A stretch of 64,000 nucleotides of DNA from Smallanthus sonchifolius (taxonomy: Eukaryota; Streptophyta; Magnoliopsida; Asterales; Asteraceae): the NCBI GenBank assembly GCA_023525975.1, contig CM042021.1, forward strand, positions 105,879,501-105,943,500. Reading direction: 5' to 3'. A model generated the notes under the pieces. The model searched no databases, had not been told where the DNA came from, and saw nothing but the letters and a program-made list of their open reading frames with translations. Numbering within the stretch: the stretch's first letter is position 1; every line of letters begins with the position of its first letter. This document shows positions 57,001 through 64,000 of the stretch, piece by piece. Made by a program: the position numbers and the translations under genes.

Positions 57001-57103
57001 TGAGTTGGATTATCTTTCGTTTACATATAATTTGTGCTTCATTGGCAGTTAGCCAATCCATACCTAACACGACATCAAATCCTCCCAAAACCATAACAAA
57101 CAA
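54014..57103 (-). CDS. Element B pol: protease end, RT, RNase H, integrase, chromodomain
   Basis: An open frame of 1029 codons continuing the gag frame after one stop. Approximate residues: end of protease 1-20 (GMDWLTANEAQ), RT 80-300 with FIDD at 276-279, RNase H from about 420 (YSDASGQGLG), integrase HHCC near 600-650 (HKSRYSIHPG…CLTC), catalytic core from about 680 (MDFITKLP, then VSDRDTRFTS, then PQTDGQSERT), GPY/F region, and a chromodomain at about 975-1027 ending YPQLFDL. All catalytic residues I can check are present. Its chromodomain would direct integration to particular chromatin. ATG 57103 is internal; the true product is a gag-pol fusion. Confidence 0.93.
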   Translation of the reverse strand: MFVMVLGGFDVVLGMDWLTANEAQIICKRKIIQLKAPDGSKVEVFGDRDASMPNVISMIKATNYLRRGCEAYLVYVIDKCKEVKELDDVPVVREYPEVFPEDLPGIPPDREIEFRIDLVPDAQPVAKAPYRLAPVEMKELMVQLDELLEKGFIQPSISSWGAPVLFVKKKDGSMRMCIDYRELNKRTVKNKYPLPRIDDLFDQLQGASWFSKIDLRSGYHQLKVREEDIPKTAFRTRYGHFEFRVMSFGLTNAPAAFMDLMNRVCRPMLDRSVIVFIDDILIYSKNEGDHACHLKEVLEALKKEKLYAKFSKCAFWLREVQFLGHVIGPNGIMVDPAKIVTVSEWDIPKTPTEIRSFLGLAGYYRRFIQDFSKIASPLTKLTRKEVKYEWGSTQDEAFKELKEKLTQAPVLALPEGSEDLVVYSDASGQGLGCVLMQRGRVIAYASRQLKVHEVNYPTHDLELADVVFALKIWRHYLYGVKFTVYSDHKSLKYFFEQKELNMRQRRWLELLKDYDCEIMYRPGKANVVVDALSRKDVPTPIRVKACQLVVTSDVMNEIEKAQDEALKEENIKKERMVGQQDKLEYNTLGVRTRYGRVWIPMGGELRTKILDEAHKSRYSIHPGTNKMYQDLKKDYWWLGMKCDVTKYVSKCLTCSQVKAEHQKPYGKIQPLYIPEWKWEHITMDFITKLPRTAKGHDTIWVIVDRLTKSAHFLPIRETFSSERLAEVFINEVVARHGMPLTIVSDRDTRFTSRFWKRFHEAMGTRLNISTAYHPQTDGQSERTIQTLEDMLRACIIDFGGSWDSHLPLAEFSYNNSHHTTIGMPPYEMLYGRRCRTPVCWGEIGQKELGSLEVVKETSERFDQIKARMKAAQDRQKSYADRRRRPIEFDVGDRVMLKVSPWKGIIRFRKRGKLSPRFIGPFRIMARVGEVAYRLELPDELSGIHPAFHVSHLRKCLADESAHVPLTDIEVDNSLNYIEEPVAILDRKEKRLHNKVIPLVKVQWRHRKGSEATWETEAEMRESYPQLFDL

Positions 57104-57124
57104 TCTGACAGGGAACCTATGTCC

Positions 57125-58597
57125 TTATATTTTTATTGTGGAGTTGTCAACTACATCGGTCACTCTCGCAGTTCTACCCTCTGCGGTTTCTACGCTAAAG
57201 GCCCTTTCTAACTTACTGGCAGCGTACTTCATTCTCTTACAAAAAGACGCAGATATAAAACTCTTACCGGCACCCGAATCAAATAACACAGAAACAAGAG
57301 TGTTGTCAAGGACGAATGTACCTGATGCCACATCGGGATCCGCCCTGGCTTGTTCCTGCGTTAGTGCGTACGCACGAGTCTTTGCACGAGATCCCTCTCC
57401 CTTCTTTTCCGGGCCCTTTCCCTTCCCGGTTTCCCCCATCCTGGGCTTGGTGCATTCCCGACTCATATGACCATTCTCCCCACAATTGTAGCATTTGTAA
57501 CCTTGCGGGCATTCACGGGAGTAATGTCCGGTCTTGCCGCATTTAAAGCACAGATTCGATCCTAACCGACATTCACCCGCATGTCTTACCCCGCATTTCC
57601 CACAGACTGTCGTCTCGCCTACCCTGGCCTGCTTGTCCCGAGCCCCAAACAACTTCCCACCCGATCGTTTAGCGGGAAAACTCAACTTCTTTTTAGGCTC
57701 TTCAATGGCAACAACATTCAGCGCCAGATCATCGAATACCACGCCACTTAGCTCTACCGCCGAATCATAGGTAGTAGGGGCGTTTGCCTTAACATAGGTG
57801 CGGACCTGGTCTGGCAACCCTTGAATATAACAAGCAATCTTTCTCTCTTCAGTAGTGACAAGGTGTGGCACCAGACGTGCCAGTTCATTAAATCGGGTTG
57901 TGTACTGCCGGTGCGTCATGTTCCCGGCCTTCAAACCCAGAAATTCCCTCTCTACCTTCTCAATCTCGTTCCTTGGGCAGAAATTCTTGATCACCAAAGT
58001 TTTCAAGTCAGCCCACATCATCGCATCCACAATCTTGCTCCCCTTTGCCTGACGTATACCTTCCCACCAATGAGATGCTTCCTCCCTCAAGGAGTTAGCA
58101 GCAAACTTCACTACTTGATTAGCTCGACACTCGCTCAGACGGATGGCGGCTTCCATACGTATTACCCAATCAAAAGTAGCCACCGCGTCCTTCTTCCCAG
58201 TCAGGACCGGCGGGTCACATGCCTTAAAGGACTTATAATCACATCCACGAGCAGGCGGTGCATTGTCAGTCTCATTGTTCTGAGCACCAACTGCCGCGCT
58301 AGACCCACCCACCGCATTGACCTGCTTCAATGCTTCTGCCAACAGACCTGGCAGGGAAGTCTTCATCAACTCTATAAATTCTCGAGCTATGGCTGCCCTC
58401 ACTTCTGGTTCAAAAGTGAAAGGTTGTTCTTCAACCTGTGTCTGCTCAGCTTCATGCACACTAACCGCCGGTTCAGTGTGAACACTTCCTTCTTCACTAT
58501 ACTCTTGGCGCGCAGGGATCCTGCCACGCCCACCATTTCGACCGCCGGTACGACCACCGGTACGGCCACCACGCCTTCCGTTTCCTCTCCTTGCCAT
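57125..58597 (-). CDS. Element B gag plus start of protease, ending at a nonsense codon
   Basis: ATG 58597 (MARRGNGRRGGRTGG, a Gly/Arg-rich N-terminus), a capsid (Retrotrans_gag) core around residues 110-290, then CGKCGVRHAGEC, CFKCGKTGHYSREC and CYNCGENGHMSREC (two CCHC knuckles), then retropepsin LFDSGAGKSF. It stops at TAA 57125-57127 within the protease; the related element A has GAA there. The same frame continues directly into pol. Nonsense mutation is the simplest reading. Programmed stop readthrough is known between gag and pol of some retroelements but usually lies between domains, not inside the protease. Confidence 0.93.
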   Translation of the reverse strand: MARRGNGRRGGRTGGRTGGRNGGRGRIPARQEYSEEGSVHTEPAVSVHEAEQTQVEEQPFTFEPEVRAAIAREFIELMKTSLPGLLAEALKQVNAVGGSSAAVGAQNNETDNAPPARGCDYKSFKACDPPVLTGKKDAVATFDWVIRMEAAIRLSECRANQVVKFAANSLREEASHWWEGIRQAKGSKIVDAMMWADLKTLVIKNFCPRNEIEKVEREFLGLKAGNMTHRQYTTRFNELARLVPHLVTTEERKIACYIQGLPDQVRTYVKANAPTTYDSAVELSGVVFDDLALNVVAIEEPKKKLSFPAKRSGGKLFGARDKQARVGETTVCGKCGVRHAGECRLGSNLCFKCGKTGHYSRECPQGYKCYNCGENGHMSRECTKPRMGETGKGKGPEKKGEGSRAKTRAYALTQEQARADPDVASGTFVLDNTLVSVLFDSGAGKSFISASFCKRMKYAASKLERAFSVETAEGRTARVTDVVDNSTIKI

Positions 58598-58916
58598 TAC
58601 GTTCTATAAGACAAGAAATCCAATGTCATGACGCTAGTTAACAAATAGAATTCAATAAGTACTGTAAGAAGTTAATATACACTGGCCATCTGTAATTAAC
58701 CATTACACTACCTTTCGATTTCTATTTGACCACCTTTGTGATTCCATCAGAACACAAGTCCTTACTTAACCCTTTCTAAGGCATACTATATACGTAATAT
58801 ATATATTACCTTCATACCTGATGCTTTGGCTCGAGTTACCCGTACTGGCATCCGCTTTCGGTCCCATTCAAAGTTTAAGTTCAGACACTAGGAGTGTCCG
58901 AATCTCTCAAACTATT

Positions 58917-58928
58917 GCTCTGATACCA
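58917..58928 (-). promoter_or_regulatory. Primer-binding site of element B
   Basis: Plus GCTCTGATACCA, the exact complement of TGGTATCAGAGC, three bases from the LTR. Confidence 0.93.
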
Positions 58929-58931
58929 ACT

Positions 58932-60801
58932 TGTAAGGCCCCAAACCCGGGAGGCCCCACTTGTTGGATTTACTCATTCACAAACAGTTCTTAAACATGA
59001 ATATCAAATAACGCAGCGGAAAAACTTCATTCATTCATCATAATTAAAACTTGTTCATACATGCAGAAGCGTAAACATAGTTTAAAACATATTTACATCA
59101 TAACTAAACATAACGGGATGCCAGTCTTCATGATCAGCCGGGTAACTCTTCTCGCTTGCCAAGCATCACCGTCCATCCTCATAACCTACCTTAACCTGAA
59201 TGTGCACACTTAAAAACGTCAGCTACGCTGGTGAGTTCTAGTTTTAACATAAAACCTTAACTTCAAATAAATTGCCAAAAACATCACTTCATACTTCATT
59301 TAATAAAAAGCGTACGTAAATAATGCAATAACAAACATAACACTTCATAAGTCAACGAACATATAGAATCTGCGCCTTCTCGTAACCGTCAAATCCAAAC
59401 GTTACATACTGGTTGAATAACTTAAGGATCACCACCACTAGGCCCATCATCACCGTACTGTCCTTCGGGTGAGGAACTCCTAGGGCCCGATACTTAGGTC
59501 ATCCAACCCTTCAAGCACGGCGTCCCAAAGGTAGCGCGTACCAAACTTCAAGCACTGCGCCCCGTCGGGCGCAAGTACCAAACTTCAAGCACGACTACCC
59601 CGTAAGGTAAATCGTACCAAACTTCAAGGATCACGATAATCCCCTTGGTGACCGTCATCACCCCAGTTGTACAACAGTTGGCCAGCCACAGAGGCCCCTA
59701 AAAGGTAAAGGCCCATAACATCCTTCCCATCCCTTAACATTCATTCCCTAAGGAATATTGGCAGATTCGTTCGTTTGTGACTTTCGTAAACCTTCGCTTC
59801 TTTTACTTCAAAAACTTCAGTCAAAGCATTCGTACGTTTTATTAAAAACATTCTCTTCGTTAAAACACTTCGTAAACTTCTTTTGGCAAAATATTTCATA
59901 AACACTTCCTTCATAAACATCATTTTATAAAACGTTACATACTTCCTTCATAAACATCATTTTATAAAACGTCACATACAACCTTCGTAAACATCATTTT
60001 ATAAAACGTCACATACAACCTTCGTAAACATCATTTTATAAAACGTCACATACAATATCGTTTCATAAACATCGTTTTATAAAATCATCACGTGTGCACA
60101 CCAGCCCAAAAACATTATTAAAACATTTAAAAGAGGGCTTCTAGAACTCACCTTATAAGCTAGTCTCGGTTGTCCTAAACAAAGGTCCAACAACTTCACT
60201 TCCGATCTGAATTGATTAGTTAAATACTCATCAGACCAATACCGACTCTAACGGTTTAACCCTTCTAAACATACTGACTTCACTTAATCAGTTCTGATGT
60301 CTGCACATATCGAAACTAGGTAGTTTCGATGGACCTGCACAGATTGTCTTCCCAAAAAATCCGAAGCTTTTGCATGTGAGTCTGATCTAGTCAGTATCTC
60401 AACTTTTCTTAGATCAAAACGTTCGGTTTTCATTCTAGATGCTATACCTAAGCTCATTTTTAAGTTCCATCCGCAAAATCATTGCCTTTTTAGCCAAAAC
60501 CCGAAAATCCCAAAAACGAACAAAAACTCAGATTTAGGTCGGATCGTTACCTGAATCGAGCTTCTGATCTGGAGGTTCTTCTCACGAGTGCAAGAGACAC
60601 GAGCGGGTGTAATCTTGTGCGATTCCGACACTTTCTCTCTCTACGGTTTTTCTCTCTCTAGAATTGCAAATGAGAGAAACATGTGGTGACCTTGGCTATT
60701 TATAGGGGAGACCTCCCCAAGCCCGGTTCGCGACTGACTCGGCCCGACTTCGGCCCGCTTGAACTCGTTAACTTTATTTCTCGACATTTTGGGATGTTAC
60801 A
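58932..60801 (-). repeat. 5' LTR of element B
   Basis: 1870 bp, collinear with the 3' LTR. The length difference is largely explained by one palindrome unit (34 bp) and part of the AAACATCAT array. Confidence 0.95.
60309..60330 (-). repeat. B 5' LTR, single ATCGAAACTA palindrome
   Basis: Arms ATCGAAACTA and TAGTTTCGAT around GG, identical to the first unit of the 3' LTR. Confidence 0.93.
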
Positions 60802-60806
60802 AACAA

Positions 60807-61305
60807 CGACACAATCTTTGGGATTGTGGATGCAATAACATTTCAACAGCACAATCTTTGGGATTGTGGATGTAAATAACATTTCAACGATATAATATTT
60901 GGGATTGTGGATGCATATAACATTAAGGATTGATTGCAATAAATTTGGTGTTGATATGCTTGCACACTTGTTTCAACTTGTACTGAATTTGTTTTATAAC
61001 TTTTATGGCAATTTATCTTTTTAACTTATAAAACCTATGTCTTTCACCAACTTTATGTTGACCCATTTTACTTTACATGTTTTAGGAAATAATAACTAAG
61101 AGATGAAGGATCACATAGGAAAACTCTTGAACTTAGTTAATAATTTGAACAATGTTTTTGGGATTGTCTATTCTAACAAGTGTTGAACATTAATTATGAA
61201 ATTAATAAATTTTATAATACCTTAGTAATTGTCTTTGTACCTTGTGCTATAAACTAAATGTGTGACACCTCGTGTTTCCGCCTTGACGAAGGTTTAATGT
61301 AATAA
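60807..61305 (+). repeat. Gypsy 3' LTR F2, right part
   Basis: Resumes after B with three copies of ACAATCTTTGGGATTGTGGATG-like units (60808-60915), then the acceptor-like block TTCACCAACTTTATGTTGAC…CATGTTTTAG ending at 61085, as in C and F1. The exact end is unsure: TGTGACA ends at 61267, but alignment of TTTCCGCCTTGACG with C's ATTCCGCCGTCGG suggests about 61300. Confidence 0.6.
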
Positions 61306-62315
61306 CCCATTAACTCAATCTTATGGTTTGAAGACCTTCATCAAAATTTGATCCAATGGTTACCATTATTTCATAATTTAATAATGAGGAAGGAGAGAGT
61401 GTTTTTACCTGGAAGGGTAGAAACGTCTTTACACCTTGATTCTGACACTACCCCCATGACACACTTACAGTGTACTTTCTTACTACACTATTAAAGATAG
61501 TCTTTCCCTTGCGATGGCTTGTAATATTTTTGATTAAAATAAATGCCAACTATTAAAGATATCATTTTCCTTGCGACGGCTTGTAGTATTTTTATATTAG
61601 TTTTAATGTAAACTTTGTGACATCTGTTTTTAACTTTATTTTTAAATATAATTAAATTATAGTTTAAGAATTTCTTTTCAAAAATAAATCTTTGGTTTTA
61701 TTATTTTAAAATTCCAAATTTTAATTAAATTACATTACATGGTGTATTATGATTTTACATTAGTGTAATATAAGTTTATGTTGGTATAACAATGAGTTAC
61801 TTTAATGTAATACAACACATCTAGAACATAAATAAAAGTTATTTTTTCAGACTTATGTAATTACAACAACGTATTGAACACTAACATTAGTGTAACTATC
61901 AATTACATTGGTGTAATTATCAATTACATTACGGTAACACACATGCTTACTAAGAACTTTTTGAATTTTTGTTTTTGTTGATGGTTACATCCTCTCTTAC
62001 AAAAAAAATATGGAGAGCAGCATAGAAAATTAAATAAAATAATAGTATATGACATCAAGGTCAAATATTCAAAAGTTGGAAATAATTAAACCATTGTCCA
62101 TTAATGTAAACGAAACTTTGCCATTGCCTCACTTGTGCATTCATTAATATCAGATATTCAATAATATTAACCGAGAAGGCCAGAAGTTAGTTCTTTAACC
62201 GACTGTTGAATGAATACCACCATTAATGGTGGTTGTCTTGAATCAAGTAGGTGATTTTATTTTAGCAGAAAAACACTAAAAAAAAATAATAACAGTTGAC
62301 AAGTATGCACTTAGA
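61306..62315. other. Unassigned AT-rich sequence with small repeats
   Basis: TTAAAGATAG/TC…CCTTGCGAYGGCTTGTARTAT occurs twice with a 61-base period (61490-61605). TTACATTAGTGTAA-like palindromic motifs recur at 61730-61935. No gene is seen. CACTTAGA (62308-62315) would be the 8-bp target site of the adjacent hAT element; the other copy is outside the window. Confidence 0.5.
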
Positions 62316-62329
62316 TAGTGGTGCACAAA

Positions 62330-62500
62330 TCGGTTTTTTAACCCAAACCGGTTCAACCCGACCCGAACCGGTTTGGTCAACGAAAAGTCAAAACCGGTTT
62401 GGGCCCAAACCGGTTCGGGTTAAACCGGTTCTGGTAATGGAAATATGTAAACCGGTTCGGGTAGGTTTTAAACCGGTTTGTCCTTTAAATCGGTTTTTAT
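62330..62500. repeat. Subterminal AACCGGTT repeats of the hAT element
   Basis: About eight copies of ACCGGTT or its complement (palindromic core ACCGGT) in 170 bases, mixed with CGGGTT. Ac-family transposases bind clustered short subterminal repeats; here the motif is ACCGGT. Confidence 0.88.
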
Positions 62501-62713
62501 AAAAAAAAAAAAAAATCCAAATAAATTTTATATTTTTAATATAAAATCCATAATAAAATATAACAAAATTAAAACATAAAGTTCAACGCTTATTAATATT
62601 TGGAAAGTTCGGAAATTAAAAAACATGACAAGATAAAATTGTAAAAAATTACAAAAAATATAACAAATATAAAACATTAAGTTCAACGTTTTATTTTTTG
62701 GAATATTGATTGA

Positions 62714-64000
62714 TTATTCTTGTGCGTTGTCTTCGGAACTAAAGCTTCGTAGCCTTGCATCTTCGGCTAGTTCTTCATCCGTGACGGGTTCGGATATTCC
62801 AAGATCAACCTCGTTGTTGTGTATGACTTCTTCGGCTTGAATTTCATCTTCGAGAGAAGTTTGGTCTTGTATCCTATCCATCGCATTCAAATGGTCCTTC
62901 AAGCAAATGCACATTTCCATCGCTAGGGGTGTGAGTCTAGTCCTTCGTATCGATAATACCCTGCCACTAAAAGAAAACGTAGATTCCGAAGCTACCGTGG
63001 AAGCTTGGACGGTCAGTACATCACGGGCCATGGCGGAAAGAATCGGAAACGAAGCTTCGTTTGTTTTCCACCATGCCAAAATATCAAAATCCTCAAAAAC
63101 GGTAGGAGGCATAAACGCTAAAAAGTTTGTGCCAATATACCTTCCGAGTTCGCTACTCGGGGTGGTACCTCGAGCCCGTTTACTAAATTCATTTAACATT
63201 TCGTTATATAAATTCAAATTAACATCTCTCGAGGTACCACTTGATGATGTACCCATTGTATCATGTGGAGTCGGAGTTGTACCATATTTATGTAAATAAA
63301 CATCAAATAAATCTTGTAAACATTTGTTAAAATATGTTTTTGTGCCTTGTGCAAAATGGATGTCTTCACTATCCAAATTCAAAGCGTAAGTAATTCTATC
63401 AATCAAAGTTTCAACCCCGTAAACATTTATGGTAGGGTTTAACGCGGCGGCGCAAGTTATAACGGGAGGCATTTCTTTAAAATATTTCACTAATTTTTCT
63501 TTCATCGGTTCTATCATTTTTGTAAAAAGATCGCATTTATTTTCAAGCTCAGACAACTTGTTAGCCATTAAATATATTTGTTTTAGTGTTAATGGACTTG
63601 TGGGATAATAAACACCGGATAAAAAAGTGGTGGCGGTTTTAAAAACTTCAAGCAATTCGGTTACGTCTTTTAAAATATCCCAATTTGGAGACGGAAACTT
63701 TTGAATTTTACGACGAGGTTTTGAGGCAAGCATATCATGAAATAGTTCTAAAGTTTCTCTTTGTCGTAAAGCGCTATAAAACATAATATAAGTCGAGTTC
63801 CATCTTGTCTCGACGTCCCAATTCGGGCCTAAGCAAAGATTATTCGTATCACGACAAAATTTAATATAATCATGGTATCTTTTTCTGTTACTAAAAATAT
63901 CTTTAAGCATTTGTCGAAAAATATATGTTAAGTTTGAAACCTCTTCAATTGCAAGCCCAGGTTGCACCGCCAAGTTAATGATGTGTGCGATACATCGACT
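62714..64000 (-). CDS. hAT-family (Ac-like) transposase, C-terminal 428 codons
   Basis: The frame enters at the window edge (SRCIAHIINLAVQPGLAIEEVSN) and runs to TAA 62714-62716 with no break. RCxAHxxNLxVQ is the hAT helical-domain signature. The segment FSNRKRYHDYIKFC…LGPNWDVETRWNSTYIM carries the RNase-H-fold TRWNSTY motif. The C-terminal dimerisation (Dimer_Tnp_hAT) domain spans about residues 270-360 of this part: ELGRYI, FDILAWWKTNEASFPILSAMARDVLTV, ASESTFSFSGRVLS. The last 50 residues are acidic, as usual. The transposase cuts and rejoins element ends in the nucleus. It may be an intact autonomous copy; the N-terminal BED zinc finger lies outside the window. Confidence 0.9.
   Translation of the reverse strand, partial: SRCIAHIINLAVQPGLAIEEVSNLTYIFRQMLKDIFSNRKRYHDYIKFCRDTNNLCLGPNWDVETRWNSTYIMFYSALRQRETLELFHDMLASKPRRKIQKFPSPNWDILKDVTELLEVFKTATTFLSGVYYPTSPLTLKQIYLMANKLSELENKCDLFTKMIEPMKEKLVKYFKEMPPVITCAAALNPTINVYGVETLIDRITYALNLDSEDIHFAQGTKTYFNKCLQDLFDVYLHKYGTTPTPHDTMGTSSSGTSRDVNLNLYNEMLNEFSKRARGTTPSSELGRYIGTNFLAFMPPTVFEDFDILAWWKTNEASFPILSAMARDVLTVQASTVASESTFSFSGRVLSIRRTRLTPLAMEMCICLKDHLNAMDRIQDQTSLEDEIQAEEVIHNNEVDLGISEPVTDEELAEDARLRSFSSEDNAQE

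Larger units (their letters stand above)
52046..60801 (-). mobile_element. Ty3/gypsy (Tekay-type chromovirus) element B, nearly intact, TSD AACAA
   Basis: LTRs 52046-53973 and 58932-60801, exact primer site, continuous gag-pol frame with one stop, polypurine tract, and TSD AACAA (52041-52045 and 60802-60806). Length is 8756 bp. The LTRs differ mainly in repeat copy number. It is inserted in LTR F2. It is the best candidate in the window for recent activity. Confidence 0.95.
62316..64000 (-). mobile_element. hAT (Ac-like) DNA transposon, transposase 3' end inside window
   Basis: Starts TAGTGGTGCAC at 62316, fitting the hAT terminal pattern YARNG, followed by dense ACCGGT subterminal repeats and a transposase reading inward. 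The other end lies beyond 64000. Confidence 0.8.

Noticed and set aside
57125..57127. Programmed stop-codon readthrough between gag and pol in B
   Set aside because: The stop is inside the protease and the related element A has a sense codon there, so a mutation is simpler. Kept only as an alternative.
55064..58609. Several plus-strand frames of 60-262 codons across element B
   Set aside because: Antisense shadows of the gag-pol frame, with matching breaks and no domains of their own.
61261..61267. TGTGACA as the definite end of LTR F2
   Set aside because: Alignment with C suggests homology continues about 35 bases further, so the end is left unresolved.

Overview
The window is plant nuclear DNA made almost entirely of nested transposable elements. 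I find no host protein-coding gene and no intact rRNA or tRNA gene. A eudicot is likely and Asteraceae is my best guess, because of the SIRE-type Ty1/copia element with an env-like ORF and the large Tekay-type Ty3/gypsy chromoviruses; the family assignment is inference. Evidence for a plant includes chromodomain integrases, Met-tRNA primer sites (TGGTATCAGAGC), a Cassandra TRIM carrying 5S rRNA-like sequence, and an Ac-like hAT transposase.

Layout. 1-7767: 3' part of a SIRE-like copia element (pol, spacer, env-like ORF, 3' LTR). It abuts a gypsy LTR (F1, to 10496), which abuts an antisense copia LTR (G, 10497-11210). 11211-20650: degraded antisense copia-like DNA containing two antisense solo LTRs, E1 (11700-14691, TSD ACATT) and E2 (18539-20265, TSD ATAGA). 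20651-43968: a 2.07 kb solo LTR (D, TSD ATTAT) split by two large insertions. These are a structurally complete Tekay element C (21238-31724, TSD TGAAG) and a three-LTR tandem A (32008-42755, TSD TGACC). 43974-48480: a small-element zone with a copia solo LTR (H, TSD AAAAA), a Cassandra TRIM (TSD AAAAC), a ~790 bp foldback element and a second (TA)n-bounded element. 48481-about 61300: a large gypsy 3' LTR (F2) with a 1 kb minisatellite, interrupted by the nearly intact Tekay element B (52046-60801, TSD AACAA). 62316-64000: the end of a hAT transposon with its transposase.

Order of events by nesting: G before F1 before SIRE; the antisense copia region before E1, E2 and D; D before C and A; F2 before B. 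B looks youngest, with one nonsense codon in an otherwise open gag-pol and all catalytic motifs present. C keeps perfect ends and very similar LTRs but its coding region is dead (eight stops, one frameshift, two catalytic Asp-to-Asn changes).

The most interesting pattern is shared by otherwise different LTRs. Most carry a cluster of short, CpG-containing, near-perfect palindromes, often at a 33-34 bp period. In several LTRs the cluster lies between a conserved splice-donor-like site and a conserved acceptor-like block (GCTGACTTTTAGTATGCA...AG, or CACCAACTTTTAGTTGAC...CAG). The core ATCGAAACTA/TAGTTTCGAT occurs in both Ty1/copia and Ty3/gypsy elements here. Two related gypsy LTRs instead, or in addition, carry a tRNA-like segment with A-box, B-box and T-run in that interval. 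I suggest a leader-intron payload slot that evolves by repeat turnover; this is a hypothesis from sequence reading only.
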